DNA from: CADEDH01 sp963732695
GTDB lineage: Bacteria > Actinomycetota > Acidimicrobiia > Acidimicrobiales > SZUA-35
Reading direction: 5' to 3'
Assembly (NCBI GenBank): GCA_963732695.1
Contig: CAVTAP010000010.1
Span: forward strand, 1 to 64,000
Length of the DNA stretch: 64,000 bases
The translations under genes were made by a program, and so were the position numbers. The notes under the pieces are model-generated. The model was not told the DNA's origin and searched no databases. It worked only from the letters and a program-made list of their open reading frames with translations. The first letter of the stretch is position 1; every line of letters starts with the position of its first letter. Shown in pieces: positions 15,971 to 23,301 of the stretch.

Positions 15971-16133
15971 CGTGCGACGCGTGATCGCCTGCAACTCTAG
16001 TGATCTCGCGGCCCATGACGGATCACGACCTATCCCGACCGGATGAGGCCCATAATCGAGCAGGTACGCCGCGGGAAGCGTCGCCTGCGCCTTCAACTCA
16101 CTTCCCAAACTCATCCAACGTACAGTCGAACGC

Positions 16134-16880
16134 ATGCACGACCTGGCACCGAAGCAAGTGCGGTACGAGAGGTTCGTCGAGCGAACCGAGATTCCGATGC
16201 TGGTGCTGTCGGTTCTGCTCATCCCTGTCGTGTTGATGCCATTCATCGAGGAGCTGAGCACCTGGCCCCTGACGGTCCTTGAATGGACGGGAGCGACGAT
16301 CTGGCTCATCTTCGCCGCCGAGTACGCAGCACTCCTCATCCTCGACCGACCGGCGACAGACGATCCGATCCCACAAGCTGGACTTGGCGCTCGTCCTACT
16401 GCCCTTCCTCAGGCCCCTACGACTCACCAGAGTGCTCGGCCTCGCCCGAGTCGGCACAGCTTTCGCCCGAGCCGCCTCAGCAGCAGGCCCCCTCCTGAGC
16501 CGCCCCGGGTTCGGCCCAACCATCGCAACTGTCAGCGGGCTCGTCTTCGCCGGCGGGTTCCTGGTCTCCATAGCCGAACACGACCAGCCCAACAGCACTA
16601 TCGCAAATGTCGCCGACGGCCTCTGGTGGGCATTCGTCACCTGCACAACCGTCGGCTACGGCGACGAGTTCCCGTCACCACCACCGGCCGTCTCGTCGAC
16701 ATCATCCTCATGCTCGCCGGCATCAGCGGCGTCTCCGTCATCACCGCCAACATCGCCTCCTACTTCGTCTCGACCGACGCCGAACACGAAACCGACGAAC
16801 TAACCCAACGCCTGGAGCGCATCGAACGCCAACTTGAACGACTCACCTCCGACTTGCTCGAGCCCCCCGAACAAGCCTGA
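16134..16880 (+). pseudogene. potassium channel, broken by two frameshifts
   Basis: Frame one gives S1-S2 (LVLSVLLIPVVLMPF, then WLIFAAEYAALLILD). Near 16350 the coding sequence moves to the next frame, which carries the S4-like RPLRLTRVLGLARV segment and the selectivity filter TTVGYGD near 16660. Near 16672 it moves back (VTTTGRLVDIILMLAGI) and ends with a coiled coil (ELTQRLERIERQLERL). The +1 and -1 shifts cancel. With both repaired it would be a voltage-sensor-type K+ channel of about 248 residues. Either a decayed gene or two indel errors. Confidence 0.75.
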
Positions 16881-17042
16881 CCGAGCCAGCCAGCAGGAGT
16901 CCGCAGCCGAACCTTGACCTGCTAACCCAAGTGCTAACCGACCTCCCCAGCCCGCATCGGCTCACACCAGACTTCACCAACCCCCTGACCAGGGTCGAAC
17001 GCCCACGGCCCCTGCTTTCCGCGCGTTTTGCCCTTAATAGGC

Positions 17043-18296
17043 TCAGATGAGCCCGATAATTTCTTGGACGATACTTCGAAGAGCGTCCTCGCTTTCAATG
17101 GGAGGATCAGCAAGTATGGCAACCGCCTTTGCAGCGTCCCGCGTCCGCAGGAGACGCAGGATCGCCTCCTCCATTGACCGCGGAGGAGACCACCAGATCT
17201 GCTTGGTACCACTTGGAAGCTCAACACCACGAAGCGCCGCAATCGACGCTACGAGTATCCGTTCGTCATCAAAGCCTGACAGAAGATATGCACGCCTGAT
17301 CTGATCGGTTGTGGTCGAGAGCTCGTCCGCGGGAAGATCCCGGTCTTTTAGATATCCAGCAACATACGCAACTTCTTCAGGGCCGTCACATAGAACCAGT
17401 ATCGGATCCCCTGCTGATTTGGCCTCGGCGATCGCTTCCTCTAGGACGAGCAGTCGCGGATCCTCTCCGAGGCCCTCAAGACGATCAATCAGATCCCAGG
17501 CCCATTCGACCTGCGCCGCCCGGGTTGAGCGCCGATCCTTTAGCTCAGGCGGTGGCACCTCGTCGTCGGAGAGTCGCGCTATTAACCGGGTTAAAGCTCC
17601 ATGGACTGCCGGCCGTGTCACCGGACTTCTCGCATGGGAGTTGACGTCCTGCAAGAGGCCATCGACTTCGTTAAGGACCGAGAGTTCATTACCATCCAGA
17701 TGGCATGCCGAAACTGACAGCGTTAGACTCCCTCGACTACGGAGTGCCTCCGGCAATCCAATCACAAATAGATCAGTGGGACCAGACAACGGGAACACTG
17801 ATGTCGGGTCAAACAGAATCAGAGTTCGCCGAGCTCGACTGATTAGTCCATCAAGGACTGCCGCCCGCGGCCCACGCCCATCAATTCCACTAACATGGTC
17901 AAGTACCAGAAGAGTTGGCGAGAGAGTCGCCGCAAGTCGTCGCCCAACCCCTCTCTCCAGAAGCTGAACCGTGGCTACAACTACTTGATGTCCGAATTGA
18001 CGTTCCGGCACTTGGGACTCCAACATGAGAAGCACATCGGCGCTGGACCAGAGAACGGTGACCCACGATTCGTCGATCTCACTAGACAGCCTATTGGCCC
18101 ACTGCATTGCGAGAGCGCGAGCGTCAGTTACGACTAGAACAGTGGCGCCACCTGTGACCTGAGCCCCAATATGGCGGGCAATTGGAGCAGCCAGACCCAT
18201 CCCCGGAGGTGCCTGAATCGCCAGTCGATTGTTCGGCCGCTCCGCCTGCAGCCACTGCCAGACACTCCTCTGATGTGGTAGGAGGTCCCTAGTCAT
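17043..18296 (-). CDS. SF2 helicase-like protein with degenerate ATPase motifs
   Basis: A 417-residue protein with the two-RecA outline of DEAD/DEAH helicases: LLPHQRSVWQW at the Q/I region, a degenerate Walker A (QAPPGMGLA, Lys replaced by Leu) near residue 33, LLVLDHVSG where DExH is expected near residue 133, and a second lobe with DPILVLCDG and ILVASIAALRGVELPSG. The arginine-finger motif VI is replaced by ILRLLRTRD. ATP hydrolysis is therefore doubtful, yet the frame is intact, which argues for a conserved non-catalytic role. It overlaps the CBS-HEPN gene by four bases (ATGA), so the two form one operon. Confidence 0.7.
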   Translation of the reverse strand: MTRDLLPHQRSVWQWLQAERPNNRLAIQAPPGMGLAAPIARHIGAQVTGGATVLVVTDARALAMQWANRLSSEIDESWVTVLWSSADVLLMLESQVPERQFGHQVVVATVQLLERGVGRRLAATLSPTLLVLDHVSGIDGRGPRAAVLDGLISRARRTLILFDPTSVFPLSGPTDLFVIGLPEALRSRGSLTLSVSACHLDGNELSVLNEVDGLLQDVNSHARSPVTRPAVHGALTRLIARLSDDEVPPPELKDRRSTRAAQVEWAWDLIDRLEGLGEDPRLLVLEEAIAEAKSAGDPILVLCDGPEEVAYVAGYLKDRDLPADELSTTTDQIRRAYLLSGFDDERILVASIAALRGVELPSGTKQIWWSPPRSMEEAILRLLRTRDAAKAVAILADPPIESEDALRSIVQEIIGLI

Positions 18297-19009
18297 AGCG
18301 CCTTCACCGTCAACACTTTCCTCAACATCAGTCGCCGAGCAGCAAGAAGCGACTCCATTTCGTCATCCGTCACATCGCCCCGAAAGTGAACGATCTTATT
18401 TCGCACATCTCGAGTAGGTGAAAGCGTACTATTTATCAAGTCCCGATTCGGGCCGAAAGTCCGGTGAAAACACTCGCGATAGTTGTCACGATTCAGCAGC
18501 ACGCTTAGGAGCTCACCAAGAGTTAGTTCGTGCAGATCAGCCTTGCCGCTCCATTCACCTTGACCGCCTCCTTTGGCAACTCGTTCACTGAGGTCCTTCG
18601 TTGATGGGCAGGCCGCCTTGATGAGATCACGAATGGCTAGCTCGATCTCTTGCAGCACGAAGAATGGGCGCGCCGACCGCCAAAGTACACCGAGAAGATC
18701 AGATGATGTAGCTACCGCCAGCAGGTTCCCCTCATCTCCCACGAGAATCGCACCATCTCGGTCGAGCGCCACCAAGACGTCCTCCACCTCAGCGCTAGCT
18801 CGAACGAACTCCAAGTCTTCACAGAAGTCGTCCACAGGCGCCATATAAGGATCGTCTTGCCGTCTCACATGATGCAACTTGGTGGCGAACGATCGATAGC
18901 TGAAGACGCCAATTACCGTGCGGCCTGCAATGATAGGGAGCTGTGAGAATCCGGTTCGAGCCATGACTGCGAGCGCCTCGCCCGCGCTGGTTCCTGGCTC
19001 AACGAACAC
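18293..19009 (-). CDS. CBS-domain protein with C-terminal HEPN-like domain
   Basis: From GTG 19009, 238 residues. Two CBS motifs (ALAVMARTGFSQLPI, then VLVALDRDGAILV) bind adenine nucleotides in known relatives. The C-terminus (residues about 130-230) resembles Swt1-type HEPN domains and carries RNKIVH, the R-x4-H RNase signature. The first CBS unit is cut short: good sequence (ESDEVEPQSAVRDLFA) continues upstream in another frame to about 19150, so a one-base loss at the TTTT near 19040 may have split a longer gene. Next gene is the degenerate helicase. Suggests a nucleotide-sensing RNase toxin with a regulatory partner. Confidence 0.65.
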   Translation of the reverse strand: MFVEPGTSAGEALAVMARTGFSQLPIIAGRTVIGVFSYRSFATKLHHVRRQDDPYMAPVDDFCEDLEFVRASAEVEDVLVALDRDGAILVGDEGNLLAVATSSDLLGVLWRSARPFFVLQEIELAIRDLIKAACPSTKDLSERVAKGGGQGEWSGKADLHELTLGELLSVLLNRDNYRECFHRTFGPNRDLINSTLSPTRDVRNKIVHFRGDVTDDEMESLLAARRLMLRKVLTVKAL

Positions 19010-19554
19010 GACATCTTGGTCATCCGGTACTAGCTGAGCTACGCGAAAAGATCTCGTACCGCTGACTGTGGTTCAACTTCGTCGGATTCGAGCACTGATG
19101 CCAGGGTCCCCCTTAGCTGTCGGCATGTGATAATACTGCCTTTGGGCGAGAATCGGACGCGACTTCCCGAGTCGACGAGACACAGGGTGGCCCATCAGAC
19201 CCGTATCACGCCGGGTCGAACCCCCAGTGGCATCTCCTGTCGACCGGGACCGTGGGTCGTCGCAGGGATCACGCTAACCCCCTGCTAGCTATCCTACTCC
19301 GCCCCGAGTGGCCCATAAAACCGCTGCCAGCTATCTCACCAGGGTAGGCGGCCCGTTCCCCCAGGACTTCCGCTTTGGGAGCAGGAAGTCGCGAGTTCGA
19401 ACCATAGCCCCACAGTGAGGGACGCAAGATGAGGAGCATCTCACGTCCCCCACGTGCCAAGGTGTCGCCGCCCAGCTGTTACTGGTGACGCACAAGGTCC
19501 TTCAAGAATCACTGAACGACGGCGACCGGGCACTGGTCACGTATCCTGCCCCGG
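19010..19554. other. region upstream of CBS-HEPN gene
   Basis: About 19010-19150 (minus) probably holds the frameshifted N-terminus of the CBS-HEPN gene. 19200-19500 has no gene; it contains a tRNA-Pro-like fragment at 19365-19403 and two copies of CAGCTATC/TAGCTATC-type sequence, and then the short leader of the gene at 19555. Confidence 0.45.
19365..19403 (+). pseudogene. tRNA fragment (tRNA-Pro-like anticodon and T-loop part)
   Basis: CTTTGGGAGC resembles the anticodon loop of tRNA-Pro(GGG), inside a GACTTCC/GGAAGTC stem, followed by CGCGAGTTCGAACC. The 3' side of the T-stem and the acceptor stem do not pair, so this is a remnant and not a functional tRNA. Confidence 0.35.
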
Positions 19555-20448
19555 ATGAGCGGATCCAACCCTCTCGCACCCGGTGACACTCTGCTACGGC
19601 GCGAGGTTCACGAGATCTTCGGTGGTCGGACGCAAGGCGGTATCGGGCCCTCCAGGAAGACTCCAACCGTTCTCTTCTTCACCGACCCCGTTACGGGCCA
19701 ACGGCACGGATACACCGACGGATGGGACGACGACGGGCTATTCAACTACACCGGCGAGGGTCAACACGGCGACCAACGGCTCGTCCAGGGCAATAAGGCC
19801 ATCCTCACACATGCCGCTGACGGGCGAGTCCTCAAGGGATTCCACGCGGAAGGTTCCACCGTCACGTTCATGGGCGACTTCGACCTCGTCGACTACCACT
19901 GGACCGACGCACCCGACACCGATGGCATCATTCGCCAAGTCGTCATCTTCCGGCTCCGCCCTCTCACAGGCCCAGGCCCCGTTGCACTGGTGCTTCCCCA
20001 CTCGCCAGTCACCGTGTCGAACAACGACCAGACCACGACCGTGCCTCTCGAATACCACAACACCGAGCGCTCAGTCGCCACTCCCTCCAGCCAGCTGTAC
20101 GAGATCGAGCGGCGCGAAGCCACCCTGGTCCTGCGCTACGCCAGCCACCTGCGACAGGCAGGCCACCAGGTCAGCCGACTGCGCGTCGTTCCTGCCGGGG
20201 AGTCAGCCCACATCTACAGCGACCTCTGGGACGAGACCGACAAGGAGCTCATCGAGGCGAAGAGCCTCGTCACCCGACAGCAACTCCGCATGGCCGTGGG
20301 GCAACTCCTCGACTACAGCCGATTCGTTGACCACAACCGACTAGCCGTCCTGGTACCGACTCGCCCCCGCCCAGACCTCCTCCACTACCTAGCTTCAGCC
20401 CAGATCGACGTCATCTACCCAGATGGAGACGGATGGGGTCGAAACTAA
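19555..20448 (+). CDS. modification-dependent restriction nuclease (SRA plus PD-(D/E)XK-like)
   Basis: A 297-residue protein. Residues about 8-160 match the SRA-like head of ScoMcrA-type enzymes (REVHEIFGGRTQGGIGPS, FFTDP, FNYTGEGQHGDQ, GNKAIL), a fold that flips out modified bases or senses phosphorothioate DNA. The C-terminal 120 residues have SDLWDETDKELIEAKS, which fits the D...E-x-K core of PD-(D/E)XK nucleases, then QLRMAVGQLLDY. No HNH motif is present, unlike ScoMcrA itself. Most likely a type IV restriction enzyme carried as element cargo. No methylase is nearby, which is consistent. Confidence 0.75.
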   Translation: MSGSNPLAPGDTLLRREVHEIFGGRTQGGIGPSRKTPTVLFFTDPVTGQRHGYTDGWDDDGLFNYTGEGQHGDQRLVQGNKAILTHAADGRVLKGFHAEGSTVTFMGDFDLVDYHWTDAPDTDGIIRQVVIFRLRPLTGPGPVALVLPHSPVTVSNNDQTTTVPLEYHNTERSVATPSSQLYEIERREATLVLRYASHLRQAGHQVSRLRVVPAGESAHIYSDLWDETDKELIEAKSLVTRQQLRMAVGQLLDYSRFVDHNRLAVLVPTRPRPDLLHYLASAQIDVIYPDGDGWGRN

Positions 20449-20566
20449 CCCGCACAGGCAATCGATCGCTTGTCGCCTTCCCGCATCTGTCCACCTCGCT
20501 TCAGACAACGACTCCGCGCTCTGGGCTGACCGCCGCTTGACGCCGGCCGAAACATGCGACATAGAT

Positions 20567-20998
20567 ATGTGTATGTCCATGTCTTGGAGCGAGGCCGAGT
20601 TGCGAGCCGCACTCGACGCCTACGAGGCCGAACTACGCCAGGCGGGGAAGGCTCGCAATACCATCCACACCTACGTGCAGCATCCCGAGCGTTTCATTAA
20701 CTGGCTCGTCGGCAGCTACCGACCACGTCCGACGATCTCAGCTGCCAACGGCCCCGCATCGAAGTACGACCCCCTTCAACGTCGCCTGGAAGCCGAGCGA
20801 GCGAAGGCACTCCTGCTTCGCTTCTCCGACGTCGAGGCTTTAATTGGCAGTTCGCTTCCCGCATCTGCACGGCGGCACCGTACCTGGTGGGCCAACGAGA
20901 CCGCAGGCACCCATGGTCACGCCCGATCGTGGCTGGCCGCTGGTTGGCGAACCCGCCACGTCGACATGGAAGCGGAGACAGTGGAGTTCGTTCGCTAA
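20567..20998 (+). CDS. protein with integrase-like SAM domain and small C-terminal domain
   Basis: A 143-residue protein. Its first 50 residues look like the core-binding SAM-like domain of tyrosine recombinases (AYEAELRQAGKARNTIHTYV, then RFINWL), but no catalytic domain follows. Instead there is a compact basic C-terminal domain (LPASARRHRTWWANE, then ARSWLAAGWRT) that recurs in restriction-linked proteins. ATG at 20567 is followed by two more in-frame ATGs at 20573 and 20579. Its place just after the SRA nuclease suggests a partner or DNA-binding accessory. Function unknown. Confidence 0.6.
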   Translation: MCMSMSWSEAELRAALDAYEAELRQAGKARNTIHTYVQHPERFINWLVGSYRPRPTISAANGPASKYDPLQRRLEAERAKALLLRFSDVEALIGSSLPASARRHRTWWANETAGTHGHARSWLAAGWRTRHVDMEAETVEFVR

Positions 20999-21386
20999 AA
21001 GGCGGACGACCGGGGACGGCTCTGGGCACTGTGTGGGCACTTGCGCCGGTATAACACGCGCTTAAACGGTATCTGGCGGTCAACCCCGAACCCAGACGAT
21101 CTTGCCCATGACCTGCTGAAACCCTGGTCAGGCGAGGTAGTCCACGAACCGATGCGCCAAACTTGAAACCGTTGGGCGTGTGCGACCGTCCGGAGCTCGT
21201 TGCCGGTAGCGACCCTCGCTCCTTAGCGCCGTCACTATCCTCCCTGAGCGGACGACCACCTTGGGGTGGCCAAGTGCTTATCGCAGTGAATGGCCAGTTT
21301 GGTGCGGTGGTCCCGGAACACCATGGGGTGCAGCAATAGCCATGTGTTAGGGTCGGTTCTGTGGATTTCCGTCGTTCGAGTCTGGG
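20999..21386. other. intergenic region before the TPR gene
   Basis: About 390 bases without a supported gene. The first 150 bases look like a decayed coding tail; the rest has no hairpin or repeat that I can identify. Confidence 0.4.
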
Positions 21387-22721
21387 GTGACCACCGACAC
21401 GACCAACGAACGTGCCGTTGAGATCCACCGGCTGGCGGTCGTGGGTGGTGAGGTGGAGATTGCTCGGACTATCAGCCGGGCTTTGGATCGGCGGTGGCGG
21501 GCGACGTCGCGGTTCCGGGAGTTGGAACAACTGGCGGTCCGGACCCTGCAACTTGGTGTCGACACCGACGCCCTGGACGCGTTGGCTACCGCCAAACAAC
21601 GCCTGGGGGACCCGTGGACCGCCCGGGACCTGTTCTTCCAAGTTCTCGATCTTGATCGGGCCGCCAACAACCGTCACAACGAAGCCGGCACCCTCAACAA
21701 CATCGGCGCCGTGTACAACAATCTGGGGGACCGTGAGCAGGCCCTCACCTACTACAACCAGGCGCTCCCCATCCGCCGGGAGGTCGGCGACCGGGCCGGC
21801 GAAGCCGTCACCCTCACCAACATCGGCCTCGTGTATGACGCCTTGGGGGACCGTGAGCGGGCCCTCACCTACTACCACCAGACGCTCCCCATCTTTCGGG
21901 AGGTCGGTGACCGGGCCGGCGAAGCCGTCACCCTCACCAACATCGGCGGCGTGTACGACAATCTGGGGGACCGTGAGCGGGCCCTCACGTACTACCACCA
22001 GGCGCTCCCCATCTTTCGGGAGGTCGGTGACCGGGCTGGCGAAGCCACCACCCTCAACAACATCGGCCTCGTGTACGACAATCTGGGGGACCGTGAGCAG
22101 GCGCTCAGCTACTACAACCAGGCGCTCCCCATCCGCCGGGAGGTCGGTGACCGGGCCGGCGAAGCCATCACCCTCAGCAACATCGGCGCCGTGTATGACG
22201 CCCTGGGGGACCGTGAGCAGGCCCTCGACCTACTACAACCAGGCGCTCCCCATTAGCCGGGAGGTCGGCGACCGGGCCGGCGAAGCCACCACCCTCAACA
22301 ACATCGGCCTCGTGTACGACAATCTGGGGGACCGTGAGCAGGCGCTCACTACTACAACCAGGCGCTCCCCATTAGCCGGGAGGTCGGCGACCGGGCCGGC
22401 GAAGCCACCACCCTCAACAACATCGGCCTCGTGTACGACAATCTGGGGGACCGTCAGCAGGCCCTCGCCTACTACCACCAGGCGCTCCCCATCCTTCGGG
22501 AGGTCGGCGACCGGGCCGGCGAAGCGGTGACGAGGTACAACATCGCCATGATCCATCGGGCCAACGGTGACCTGGCCGCCGCGGTCACCGAACTCGAAAC
22601 CGTCGTCGCCCTCGACCAACAAACCGGCCACCCCGACCTCGCAACCGATACCGCCATGCTCAACCAAACCCGAACCGAACTCGAGCGAACAGCTGAACCC
22701 CCGTCCCCCCTATCGCAGTAA
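21387..22721 (+). pseudogene. tetratricopeptide-repeat protein with paired frameshifts
   Basis: From GTG 21387 about 110 residues of helical N-terminus are followed by seven near-identical 40-residue TPR units (NNIGLVYDNLGDREQAL, YYNQALPI, REVGDRAGEA). One extra base in unit five (near 22229) and one missing base in unit six (near 22349) move the middle out of frame and expose a TAG at 22254. Downstream the original frame resumes and ends at 22721 after a non-repeat C-terminus. Repaired length is about 444 residues. Such TPR proteins often act as sensors or scaffolds in signalling or defence. Could be phase variation, decay or assembly error. Confidence 0.7.
21690..22530 (+). repeat. seven tandem 120-bp repeats inside the TPR gene
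   Basis: Nearly identical 120-base units, each containing GACCGTGAGC and GAGGTCGG(C/T)GACCGGGC. Units five and six share the ATTAGCCGGG variant and carry the +1 and -1 length changes. The high identity at DNA level suggests recent expansion or ongoing recombination between units. Confidence 0.85.
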
Positions 22722-23004
22722 ATCGCCCAGTAGCTGCGGTAAGCCCGGCGGCCTTGGTCAAGCGTCCATCCTGGCGGACGCTACCCCTGCCGGGCCTACC
22801 CTCCGGCCACCTCCTACGCGCTTGCTGAGACTGCAGCCGACGAGGGGTCGGGTCTTCATATGTGACGCTCGTAGAGTCGGCCGACGCGCGATAGCCCATC
22901 TGATAGCCACACTGGCCAGCGACACGTGGCGCTGCCTGGCACCGACCAGCGCTCTGGCCCGCTAATCTAGCACTCGGCAGCGCTGGTTAGCCGACCGGTG
23001 TGCC
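22722..23004. other. right end of the element
   Basis: No gene. Contains the right arm-type repeats at 22888-22909 and leads to attR. Confidence 0.5.
22888..22909. promoter_or_regulatory. right arm-type integrase-binding repeats
   Basis: GCGATAGCCCATCTGATAGC here matches the left-end sequence closely, in the same orientation, about 95 bases inside attR. Interpreted as an arm-type recombinase site by symmetry with the left end. Confidence 0.55.
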
Positions 23005-23058
23005 CTTTGAAGGCGGGGGAGCCCACCAGGCGCTCAGACACCTCCACCAGCGACGATA
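23005..23058. repeat. attachment site attR (54-bp direct repeat, right copy)
   Basis: Perfect copy of 3176-3229, 19,829 bases away. It holds a displaced tRNA-Sec 5' half with no 3' half, so it cannot form a tRNA. DNA to its right is inferred to be the original upstream region of selC before integration. Confidence 0.92.
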
Positions 23059-23301
23059 GCTCACCGAACCTCCCGTGAGACGGCCACTGCGAGCCAAACT
23101 GGAATCCAACGCCAGCTCGGGCGGCCGAGACGCGGCGACGCCGAGCGGTACGACTGTCGCTCTGTTGCGGCCCGGCGTGGCAGAGTTGGGCCTGGTGGGG
23201 GCAACCCGCCAGCCGGGTACGCCTGTGGCGCTAACGTCTTCCTCATCGCCGCGCTGGCACGCCGCGAGGTGCCTACTCACCACGTCCTACTGATCCGATC
23301 G

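Larger units (their letters stand above)
3176..23058. mobile_element. 19.8-kb integrative element of actinomycete ICE type inserted in selC
   Basis: Bounded by the 54-bp repeats. Backbone on the minus strand from 12.2 to 3.3 kb: FtsK/TraB-like translocase, HUH replication initiator, excisionase and integrase next to the att site. A GntR-HAD operon faces the other way. This gene set matches AICEs such as pSAM2, which excise, replicate by rolling circle and transfer double-stranded DNA with a single FtsK-like protein. Cargo from 13.9 to 22.7 kb includes likely defence genes and is visibly less GC-rich in places (14.5-15.9 and 17.0-19.0 kb). Whether it is still mobile is unknown; integrase, Rep and translocase are intact. 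Confidence 0.88.

Noticed and set aside
19365..19403. Functional tRNA-Pro
   Set aside because: T-stem 3' side and acceptor stem do not pair, and no D-arm can be drawn.
21690..22530. CRISPR array
   Set aside because: Regular 120-bp units with no variable spacers, coding for TPR motifs; these are protein repeats.
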